DNA of 17,017 nt. Origin: M55B157 sp040265115 (GTDB lineage Bacteria; Actinomycetota; Actinomycetes; S36-B12). This document shows positions 7,018-13,249 of this stretch, in pieces. The notes under the pieces are model-generated. The model ran no database searches, was not told the origin of the DNA, and was given only the letters and a program-made list of their open reading frames with translations. Location of the stretch: the NCBI GenBank assembly GCA_040265115.1, contig JBDQGZ010000028.1:1-17017 (forward strand). Direction: 5' to 3'. The position numbers were made by a program, and so were the translations under genes. Each line of letters begins with the position of its first letter. Within the stretch, counting starts at the first letter, position 1.

Positions 7018-8303
7018 CAGCGGACCACCGCCTCAGTGGTGACATCGTGCAGCGCCTGTGTCCAGGCCTCGGTGATGCCGGTTGATGGACTCTCGCGGTG
7101 GGACAGGGGTCGATGCAGTGCCACACAACGCCAATGACCTGCGAGTGCCTCACGCATGACCTGGTCGATGTCCGCGTCGGGCTCTCCCCACTGTGCGGGA
7201 TCGAGGAGGAAGGCGATACCCAGATCGCCGCTGCGACGAGGGGCCTGGGTTCCCAATCTCGACCCCATCTCAGGACTGGCAGAGAGCACCGCGATGACGA
7301 GATCCCCCTGCCAGGGGTGTGCCGTGGGCTCGACCGGCTGGGGGCGAGGTTGTGCGAGCGCGAGGGTGTCCAGCAGCAGGGACTCCCCCTCCCGACCAGA
7401 GCAACGCGGAACTACCGTGGCGCCGTCAAGGCCCACCACGCGGAGGTCGAAGCCGGCTCGCAAAAGATGAACACCGATGCTTGCGACGGCGCTCAGGGCG
7501 ACTTCAATACTGGCGTCGATCCCCTCCCCGACGTGCTGTTCGAGACGGTCGTCGATCACGACGGTGGCCTGTCGCGTCCAGGGCAGTTCCTCGCGCCGCA
7601 CCATCATCTGCCCGGTGCGCGCGCTGGCCCGCCAGTGGATGCGCCGAAGGTCGTCGCCGATCCGGTACTCGCGGGGAACCACATCGTCATCCCCGCGCGC
7701 CGCGAGGGCGGCCAGGGCGGCGTCTCCATGACCGACATGTTCGGCATGTGGGCTACCCGCCGATAGAGGCACGACCCTCGGAGTGACGAGGATGGTGTCC
7801 GTGCTCCGGAAGGACCGTCGGAGGCGGACCAATCCGAGTGGGTCGACCCCGATCACCGACAGCGGTCCGATTCGAAAACGACCCCGCCGGTGTGGCGTGA
7901 CTGTTGCGGTGATCCGCCGCAGATCACCGGGACGCAGGGGAGGGGCGATGCGGTGCGGGGCTGGGCCGAGGTCGTTGGGGAGGTGTTCGAGGAGCAGCAT
8001 CGTCGAGGTTCGACGTTGACCGAGGTTCTCGATTGTCAGGGACAGTTCACATGAGTCGCCGACAGCGACGTGATGCTCCGAGACGGTTCTGGTGCAGCCC
8101 AGAGTGAATCCGGTGCGCGACACCAGGATCCAGGACAGAACGGGAAGGGCCATGACCAGGAGTGCGACGCTGAGCAGATCCTGCTGGCCCGACAGCACGG
8201 CTCCGGCGGCCAGCCCGAGTCCGACAGCAAGCAAACCCTTCCCGCGTAGCGTGAGGGATCCTGCGATGGTGCGCAGGATGTGCAGAGGGGATCGACGGGT
8301 CAC
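7017..8303 (-). CDS. DUF58 domain-containing protein
   Basis: Membrane-anchored protein with a DUF58 domain, 428 residues, middle gene of the MoxR-DUF58-transglutaminase operon. Two hydrophobic helices lie near residues 22-39 and 42-62. A beta-rich stretch follows, then the family signature YRIGDDLRRIHWRASAR (213-229) and a region resembling a von Willebrand A fold (VVIDD, 248-252). DUF58 proteins are usual partners of MoxR ATPases and are thought to link the ATPase to a membrane complex; that role is inferred here. The GTG start at 8303 overlaps the MoxR stop as GTGA and lacks a Shine-Dalgarno sequence, consistent with translational coupling. The stop overlaps the start of the transglutaminase gene. 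Confidence 0.93.
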   Translation of the reverse strand: MTRRSPLHILRTIAGSLTLRGKGLLAVGLGLAAGAVLSGQQDLLSVALLVMALPVLSWILVSRTGFTLGCTRTVSEHHVAVGDSCELSLTIENLGQRRTSTMLLLEHLPNDLGPAPHRIAPPLRPGDLRRITATVTPHRRGRFRIGPLSVIGVDPLGLVRLRRSFRSTDTILVTPRVVPLSAGSPHAEHVGHGDAALAALAARGDDDVVPREYRIGDDLRRIHWRASARTGQMMVRREELPWTRQATVVIDDRLEQHVGEGIDASIEVALSAVASIGVHLLRAGFDLRVVGLDGATVVPRCSGREGESLLLDTLALAQPRPQPVEPTAHPWQGDLVIAVLSASPEMGSRLGTQAPRRSGDLGIAFLLDPAQWGEPDADIDQVMREALAGHWRCVALHRPLSHRESPSTGITEAWTQALHDVTTEAVVR

Positions 8304-9301
8304 GGACCCGCGGGGACAGCGACTGAATCGAGGATCGACCCGATCACCTGCCCCACGTCGATGCGTGAGACCTGAGCATCGGTGGTGAGAATGAGGCGAT
8401 GTCCCAGGACGGGTGCGGCCAGTCGCTGGACATCGTCGGGGAGCACATAACTGCGCTGCGCGAGTGCTGCGTTCGCGCGGGAGGCGCGAAGCAGGTGCAA
8501 GGCAGCTCGGGGTGAGGCACCGAGGCGGATGCGTGGATCGGATCGGGTGGCCTGGACCAGGTCGACGATGTACCGGCGAAGTGCGGGTGAGACGTGCACC
8601 TCGCGGACGGCTTCGACCATCGCTTTCACGTCGCTCGCGTCAGCAACCGCATCGATGCCCGCCAGGGGGTCCATGCCACCGTGGGACTCAAGCATCTGCA
8701 TCTCGGCATCGGCATCGGGATAGCCCATAGTGATGCGTGCCATGAATCGATCACGCTGAGCCTCGGGAAGGGGATAGGTGCCCTCCATTTCGGCAGGATT
8801 CTGCGTGGCGATCACCATGAACGGCTGTGCGAGGAGATAGGTGGTGCCGTCGACGCTCACCTGGCCCTCCTCCATGCACTCCAGCAGGGCGGACTGGGTC
8901 TTCGGTGACGCCCGATTGATCTCATCGCCGATCACAACGTGGGCGAAGACCGCTCCGGGCTTGAACTCGAAATCCCGGGTCTCGGCGTTGAACACGCTCA
9001 CCCCGACAACGTCGCTGGGCAGCAGGTCAGGGGTGAACTGAATCCGTCGGACCGAGCAGCCGAGGCTGCGGGCGAGGGACTTGGCCAGCATCGTCTTGCC
9101 GACACCGGGCACATCCTCGATCAGCAGGTGACCACCGGCGAGCAGGACGACCAGGGCCGTGCGCACCGCCTCCGGCTTGCCGGAGATGACCTCACAGACC
9201 GCCTGGCCGATGCGGGTCACGGCGTGCAGGGTCTGGGCACTCGAGCCCCCCGCGTCGGCAGAGAATTCGGCCTCGGTCCCGGCCGTCGCGAAGGAGGTCA
9301 C
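8300..9301 (-). CDS. MoxR-family AAA+ ATPase
   Basis: Cytoplasmic AAA+ ATPase of the MoxR subgroup, 333 residues, probably a chaperone that remodels or assembles the proteins encoded downstream. Walker A is DVPGVGKT (63-70) and Walker B is HVVIGDEINRA with D126 and E127. Sensor 1 is ATQNP (165-169), followed by EAQRDRF. Length and motif order are normal for the family. The GTG start at 9301 sits three codons after an in-frame stop. Just before it only AAGG directly abuts the start, so initiation may be leaderless or weak. A later GTG (residue 28) has no better ribosome site. First gene of the operon; the promoter should lie within 9302-9380. Confidence 0.95.
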   Translation of the reverse strand: MTSFATAGTEAEFSADAGGSSAQTLHAVTRIGQAVCEVISGKPEAVRTALVVLLAGGHLLIEDVPGVGKTMLAKSLARSLGCSVRRIQFTPDLLPSDVVGVSVFNAETRDFEFKPGAVFAHVVIGDEINRASPKTQSALLECMEEGQVSVDGTTYLLAQPFMVIATQNPAEMEGTYPLPEAQRDRFMARITMGYPDADAEMQMLESHGGMDPLAGIDAVADASDVKAMVEAVREVHVSPALRRYIVDLVQATRSDPRIRLGASPRAALHLLRASRANAALAQRSYVLPDDVQRLAAPVLGHRLILTTDAQVSRIDVGQVIGSILDSVAVPAGP

Positions 9302-9380
9302 CCTTGATTCTCACCCGTCACCAGCCGCGACGCCACCCCGGGGGAGATCAGATTCGACTCATGCGACAGGATTCGGGCTC
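9302..9380. other. Divergent intergenic region between moxR-like gene and maoC-like gene
   Basis: This 79-base gap must hold the start signals of both flanking genes. No convincing -35/-10 pair is seen on either strand. The MaoC side has CAGGAT 8 bases before its ATG, which could act as a weak AGGA ribosome site or as part of a -10. The hexamer GATTCG is present twice (9351 and 9370 region). Nothing else is recognisable. Confidence 0.4.
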
Positions 9381-9908
9381 ATGACAACAGTGCATCCGGC
9401 CGAGCTCGGCCGATTCTTCGAGGACTACCAGGTAGGGGATGTCTACCAGCACCCCTTCGGCCGCACGATCTCCGAGGCGGACTCCACCTGGTTCACCCAG
9501 TTGACCTGCAACACCAACCAGAACCACTTCAACGCTCATCTGGCGAAGTCGAACCCGATCACAGGTGGGCGCGTCATCGTAAACTCCGGCTTCACGGTGG
9601 CCCTCGTCCTCGGACTCTCCGTGATCGACATGAGCCAGAATGCGGTCGCCAATCTTGGCTGGACCGACATCAAGCTCACTCACCCGGTCTACATCGGCGA
9701 CACCCTCTACGCCGAGAGCCTGTGCACTGACAAGCGCGAAAGCTCGTCACGGCCCACCATGGGCATCATCACGATGAAGACGCGCGGCTTGAACCAGGAT
9801 GGGGACGAGATCGTGTCCTGGACTCGCTCGGTGATGATTCCCAAGCGTGAGGCGGGAATCGGTCAGAACTACTTCCCCGAGGCGAAGACAGGGCCGATCC
9901 AGGCCTGA
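9381..9908 (+). CDS. MaoC family hot-dog hydratase/dehydratase
   Basis: Single hot-dog domain protein of 175 residues, of the type that adds or removes water on an acyl-CoA thioester. The N-terminus runs RFFEDYQVGDVYQHPFGRTI, then SEADSTWFTQLTCNTNQNHF. H49 occupies the catalytic histidine position. N44 lies near where (R)-specific enoyl-CoA hydratases carry aspartate. GDTLYAES and KTRGLNQDGDEI match the second half of the domain. Overall it resembles the mesaconyl-CoA hydratase-like subgroup, but the substrate cannot be fixed. The ATG at 9381 was chosen because homology begins there; longer in-frame versions read into the moxR promoter region. It is a single-gene unit between divergent and convergent neighbours, with only 4 bases separating its stop from the peptidase stop on the other strand. 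Confidence 0.9.
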   Translation: MTTVHPAELGRFFEDYQVGDVYQHPFGRTISEADSTWFTQLTCNTNQNHFNAHLAKSNPITGGRVIVNSGFTVALVLGLSVIDMSQNAVANLGWTDIKLTHPVYIGDTLYAESLCTDKRESSSRPTMGIITMKTRGLNQDGDEIVSWTRSVMIPKREAGIGQNYFPEAKTGPIQA

Positions 9909-9912
9909 GACT

Positions 9913-10647
9913 TCAGCGGATCGACCCGACGGGTAGCCGCGTTTCGACCGCGGCCCCGCCGACCGATTCCACGAGGTAGGCCCCCGGTCCCGTCTGCGGG
10001 TCGGCGTCGGGACGATCGGTGACGACCTCCACCGCGTTCTCTCCCTCGTACCACAGCCCAATGCGGTCATCGGTGGCATAGGAGGTCGGCAAGCGGCCCT
10101 CTGCCACGCAGGAGTGCAGCAGGGGGCGGCGCTGTTCCTCGCTGTCGTAGTGAACCCCGTTGCCGAAGGGCACGAGCGACATCCCATCGGTCACCACCTC
10201 CAGGGTGGGTCCGAAGGAGTCGGTAGGGCCACCGACATGCCAGCAGATGGATCCGGCGCTGACTCCGGCGAGAATGGTGCCGCGTTCCCACGCGGCTCGC
10301 ATCGCGAGGTCGACGCCGTGCAGCCGCCAGAGGGCGAGCAGATTCGCGACGCTGCCACCACCGACCCAGACGAGGTCGCTCCGCGCAAGGATCTCCTCCG
10401 GATCCCGGTTGGGCATGGTGAACAGCGCGAGATGATCCACATCGCACCCCAGGTCTCCCAGGGCAGCGTAGGACCGGGCCAGGTAGGACGTGTCATCCCC
10501 GCTGGCGGTCATCACGAGGCAGACACGTGGCCGATCCGCACCTGTGCGTTGAAGGGCGTCGATCAGCATCGGCCCGGGCTTCATCACCCCCCAGCGGTCC
10601 GTCGCCAGAAATCCAGCGCTGGTAGCCAGGATGCGTCGGGTCGTCAC
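9913..10647 (-). CDS. Peptidase S51 family protein (dipeptidase E / cyanophycinase-like)
   Basis: Class I glutamine-amidotransferase-like serine hydrolase, 244 residues. GVSAGSICW places the nucleophile at S130. D143 in GPTDSFGP and H166 in GVHYDSEEQRR are candidates for the rest of the triad. VWVGGGSVANLL (93-104) is the conserved glycine loop of the family. Family members cleave N-terminal aspartyl dipeptides or cyanophycin; the substrate here is not predictable. The GTG start at 10647 overlaps the stop of the upstream FAD enzyme gene as GTGA and also has its own strong ribosome site. Nothing marks it as secreted, so it is probably cytoplasmic. Confidence 0.9.
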   Translation of the reverse strand: MTTRRILATSAGFLATDRWGVMKPGPMLIDALQRTGADRPRVCLVMTASGDDTSYLARSYAALGDLGCDVDHLALFTMPNRDPEEILARSDLVWVGGGSVANLLALWRLHGVDLAMRAAWERGTILAGVSAGSICWHVGGPTDSFGPTLEVVTDGMSLVPFGNGVHYDSEEQRRPLLHSCVAEGRLPTSYATDDRIGLWYEGENAVEVVTDRPDADPQTGPGAYLVESVGGAAVETRLPVGSIR

Positions 10648-11924
10648 CGTGTTCCTCCTCGAAGGTCATGCATGATCGCGTTGGCTGCGCGGCGTCCGCT
10701 GACGAGGGCGCCCTGGATACTGGCCGTGTCCCGATGGTCGCCGGCCACATAGACCCCGTCATCGACGCGAACCTTCCCGCGCATGTTGAGCGGCACGGTC
10801 ATCGCGGGCAGCGCATAGTCGATGGGGTAGGCGGCGATGAGATCCCAACCCGAGGTGTTGACGCGGAACAGATGCGCCAGATGGGAGCGGATCACGCCAT
10901 CGTCTGCCGAGGAGGGGTGGACGCCGAGGGCTGACGCAGAGACCAGGGTCTGTCCCGAAGGTGCGTAACTGGGAGCCGCATTCGACATGACGACGGCATT
11001 GACCAGCGGCCCGGTAGCGAATCCGTCCAAGACCAGCACTCCGGCTCCCGAGGACAACTGCGACCCGGGCACATCGGCCCTGTAGTACCATGTCGTCACC
11101 GAACGACCCTGCGGCACAACAACATTTGGTGCTAGTTGGGTGACGGTCCGCGGGTCTGTGGCGATGAGTACGGACCGAGCGGATATCGATCCACGCGACG
11201 AACGAACACCACCGGAAGACACCTCGGTCACGGCTGTGCGGGTGTGGACTACTCCGGGAAGTCCGTCGGCGAGTTGGCGCGGCAGTGCTCCCATGCCCGC
11301 GGATGGAACCGAGGGTGTTCCTGTGACGAAGGAGCGGATGACGAAGTCGGCGAATCGCCGAGATGTGCTCAGTTCCGATTCCAAGAAGACACCGCTGAGG
11401 AACGGCCGGAGGAATCGCTCGAGCATCGCATCGTCGATCCCGGCTTCGCGAAGTGCTTGCTGCGTCGACATGTCAGGCTCGGCGCGCAACGCGGTGGGGG
11501 ATCGTAGGGCCCGAGACAGAGCGTATCGAGCGAATCTGACTTCGCTGATGATGCTGCCGAGGGGTGCGGTGAGGGTGTCGAGAGCCCACGTCGGCTGCCG
11601 CCGCGGATCAGCGACACGGACTCGGCGATCTCCGAGGACGACCTCGGCTCCGGCAACGAATGGGCGCAGGTCGAGCGCTGCGTGGTCGAAGACGCGCTCG
11701 CCCTCGGGATAAGCGGGGTTGTAGAGCTGGAAGCCACGGTCGAGGAGGAATCCGTCGACGACATCCGTGCGGACTCGACCACCGACGTCGTCGGAGGCAT
11801 CGAGGACGCAGGTCTCGATGCCGGCGGCGGTGAGGATGCGGGCCGCGGCAAGTCCGGCGAGTCCTGCTCCGACGACGACGACATCGCTGCGCGCGGGAAG
11901 CGGGAGGCGATCGGCGTCGGTCAC
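10644..11924 (-). CDS. FAD-dependent amine oxidase-like oxidoreductase
   Basis: Flavoprotein of the amine oxidase / protoporphyrinogen oxidase-like superfamily, 426 residues. The N-terminal Rossmann motif is VVVVGAGLAGLAAARIL (15-31), with D42 ending the second strand and then DDVGGRVRTD, the usual flavin-contact stretch. The C-terminal FAD motif is YVAGDHRDTASIQGALVSG, with D396. A substrate domain lies between. No signal peptide or membrane anchor is visible. Similar proteins include carotenoid desaturase-like and plant-type oxidases, so the substrate is uncertain. The start is GTG with no Shine-Dalgarno sequence but a TANNNT box 7 bases before it, suggesting a leaderless transcript. It overlaps the S51 peptidase gene by four bases (GTGA), so the two are co-expressed. 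Confidence 0.9.
   Translation of the reverse strand: MTDADRLPLPARSDVVVVGAGLAGLAAARILTAAGIETCVLDASDDVGGRVRTDVVDGFLLDRGFQLYNPAYPEGERVFDHAALDLRPFVAGAEVVLGDRRVRVADPRRQPTWALDTLTAPLGSIISEVRFARYALSRALRSPTALRAEPDMSTQQALREAGIDDAMLERFLRPFLSGVFLESELSTSRRFADFVIRSFVTGTPSVPSAGMGALPRQLADGLPGVVHTRTAVTEVSSGGVRSSRGSISARSVLIATDPRTVTQLAPNVVVPQGRSVTTWYYRADVPGSQLSSGAGVLVLDGFATGPLVNAVVMSNAAPSYAPSGQTLVSASALGVHPSSADDGVIRSHLAHLFRVNTSGWDLIAAYPIDYALPAMTVPLNMRGKVRVDDGVYVAGDHRDTASIQGALVSGRRAANAIMHDLRGGTR
10652..10660 (-). promoter_or_regulatory. Strong ribosome binding site of the S51 peptidase gene
   Basis: On the minus strand GAGGAGGAA lies inside the end of the upstream gene, with the AGGAGG core 6 bases before the GTG start. 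It supports the GTG at 10647 and suggests high translation independent of pure coupling. Confidence 0.8.
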
Positions 11925-11931
11925 GGAACCG

Positions 11932-11937
11932 ACGCTA
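11932..11937 (-). promoter_or_regulatory. Candidate -10 box for leaderless FAD-oxidoreductase transcript
   Basis: TAGCGT on the minus strand fits TANNNT and is separated from the GTG start by only 7 bases. That would place the transcription start at or next to the first codon. No ribosome site is present, which agrees with leaderless translation, common in actinobacteria. No clear -35 was found. Confidence 0.45.
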
Positions 11938-12006
11938 TCGCGGTCCAGGCGAAGGGCACTCCCGGAAACCCTCGTCGGCCCGTGATGACCCCTGCCTGTG
12001 GATGGA

Positions 12007-12019
12007 CTCTGCAGCAGAG
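12007..12019. promoter_or_regulatory. Perfect 13-bp inverted repeat in divergent region, possible operator
   Basis: CTCTGC, one A, then GCAGAG form a perfect dyad centred at 12013. It lies between the divergent FAD-enzyme gene and the small membrane protein gene, 26 bases before the latter's ATG. A single short dyad can arise by chance, so this is a weak regulator-site candidate. Confidence 0.3.
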
Positions 12020-12044
12020 GGTCGGTTCAGGCCAGGATCACCCC

Positions 12045-12365
12045 ATGAGCAGACGTGTGACGACCGACTCCGGCTCGCATGATCCCCGCTTGACCGCGTG
12101 GGATCCGGGAGGTGAGTCTCCTTGGGCCCGCCGCCGACCCCAGCCCGACCCTGGCGATTCGCACCACCTCGACGATTCGCGTCATCTCGTCGATCCGGTG
12201 GCACAGTTGCGGCGGCAACGACATCACCAGAGGGAGCGGCCGCGTGCCAGGCGCCGGACATCCCCTATCGCTGTGCCGCGCCCCACCAGATCGACCCTGC
12301 TTGTCGCGGCTGCGTCATCAGCAGTGACCTGGATCATCGCTGCCGTGGTGTTCGGTGGGGGTTAG
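12045..12365 (+). CDS. Hypothetical small protein with C-terminal membrane segment
   Basis: Not a recognised family. The 106-residue product begins MSRRVTTDSGSHD, has a long polar region rich in Arg, His, Asp and Pro (about residues 10-80), and ends with one hydrophobic segment (LLVAAASSAVTWIIAAVVF) followed by GGG. This is a tail-anchored layout with the basic region just before the membrane, implying a cytosolic N-terminus. AGGA lies 7 bases before the ATG. It is divergent from the FAD-enzyme gene, 120 bases away, and convergent with the epimerase gene: the two stop codons interlock in the four bases TTAG (12362-12365). A longer in-frame version starting upstream at 11682 would overlap the FAD gene antisense and is unlikely. 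It could be spurious, but the ribosome site and clean terminal helix favour a real gene. Confidence 0.6.
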   Translation: MSRRVTTDSGSHDPRLTAWDPGGESPWARRRPQPDPGDSHHLDDSRHLVDPVAQLRRQRHHQRERPRARRRTSPIAVPRPTRSTLLVAAASSAVTWIIAAVVFGGG

Positions 12366-13249
12366 AGCGTGGCCCTGATCGCGTCGTCGATGCTCGGATC
12401 GGCCCAGGCGAACCCATGGCCCTCGAGCACCTCGGGAAGAACGCGCTGACTGCCGAGAACATCGGAGGAGAACTCCCCGAGGGCGATCTTCAAGGCGAAG
12501 GCAGGGACCGGGAGGATCGTCGGTCGACCGAGCACACGACCCATCGCGGCGGTGACATCGGCGTTGGTGACCGGTGTGGGAGCTGTGAGATTCACCGGGC
12601 CGGAGTAGGACTCGTCTTCCAGGAGAGTGATCAGCGCGGTCACCTCATCGCGCAGCGAGATGAACGACCAATATTGAGATCCGGACCCGATCTTCCCGCC
12701 CAGTCCGAGTCGGAAGATCGGCAGCAGCCTCTTCCAGGCACCGCCTTCATCGCTGACGACAAGGCCGGTCCGGGCGAAGGCCACGCGAATGCCAGCGTCC
12801 CGGGCGGGCTGCGCAGCAGCCTCCCATTGCGCCACGACATCGGCGAGGAATCCACTGCCCTGTGGCGATGCCTCGGTCAACACGTGATCGCCGGTGTCGC
12901 CGTAGTAGCCGATCGCCGAGCCGCTCACCAGCACCCTCGGCTTTGGCTCGAGGTGAGCCATCGCGCGAGCGATCGTGTCGGTCCCATTGACTCGAGACAG
13001 CAGGATCATGCGCTTGTATGCCGGGGTCCAGCGCTTGTCGCCGACACCAGCGCCCGCGAGGTGCACCACACCGTCCACTCCGTTGAGCGCAGGGAGATCG
13101 ACCTCGCCGCTTTCGGGGTCCCAGCGAACTTCATCCGGGGCGCTCGTGGCCCTGCGCACGAGGCGAAGGACGTCATGCCCTCGTTCCCGTAGGGCGGGAA
13201 CAAGGGCGGAACCGATGAGGCCCGATGCTCCGGTGACGGCGACGCGCAT
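12362..13249 (-). CDS. TIGR01777 family NAD(P)-dependent epimerase
   Basis: Extended short-chain dehydrogenase/reductase-like protein (YfcH / cell-division-inhibitor SulA-homologue family), 295 residues. The N-terminus MRVAVTGASGLIGSALVPAL carries the nucleotide-binding TGASGLIG loop (6-13). SGSAIGYYGDTG (109-120) is the conserved family motif with the active-site region. LGLGGKIGSGSQ (181-192) and a C-terminal DUF1731 segment (about 249-295) complete it. Substrate unknown. The ATG shares one base with the sucB stop (TGATG), so it is translationally coupled to the dehydrogenase genes. Actinobacteria often place this gene right after sucB and before lipB-lipA; here the lipoylation genes do not follow. 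Confidence 0.93.
   Translation of the reverse strand: MRVAVTGASGLIGSALVPALRERGHDVLRLVRRATSAPDEVRWDPESGEVDLPALNGVDGVVHLAGAGVGDKRWTPAYKRMILLSRVNGTDTIARAMAHLEPKPRVLVSGSAIGYYGDTGDHVLTEASPQGSGFLADVVAQWEAAAQPARDAGIRVAFARTGLVVSDEGGAWKRLLPIFRLGLGGKIGSGSQYWSFISLRDEVTALITLLEDESYSGPVNLTAPTPVTNADVTAAMGRVLGRPTILPVPAFALKIALGEFSSDVLGSQRVLPEVLEGHGFAWADPSIDDAIRATL

Noticed and set aside
11682..12044. Upstream extension of the small membrane protein frame
   Set aside because: It would lie antisense within the FAD-oxidoreductase gene; the ATG at 12045 with AGGA before it is a better start.
12122..13192. 356-codon open frame on + opposite the epimerase gene
   Set aside because: Antisense shadow; it would also overlap the small membrane protein gene in another frame.
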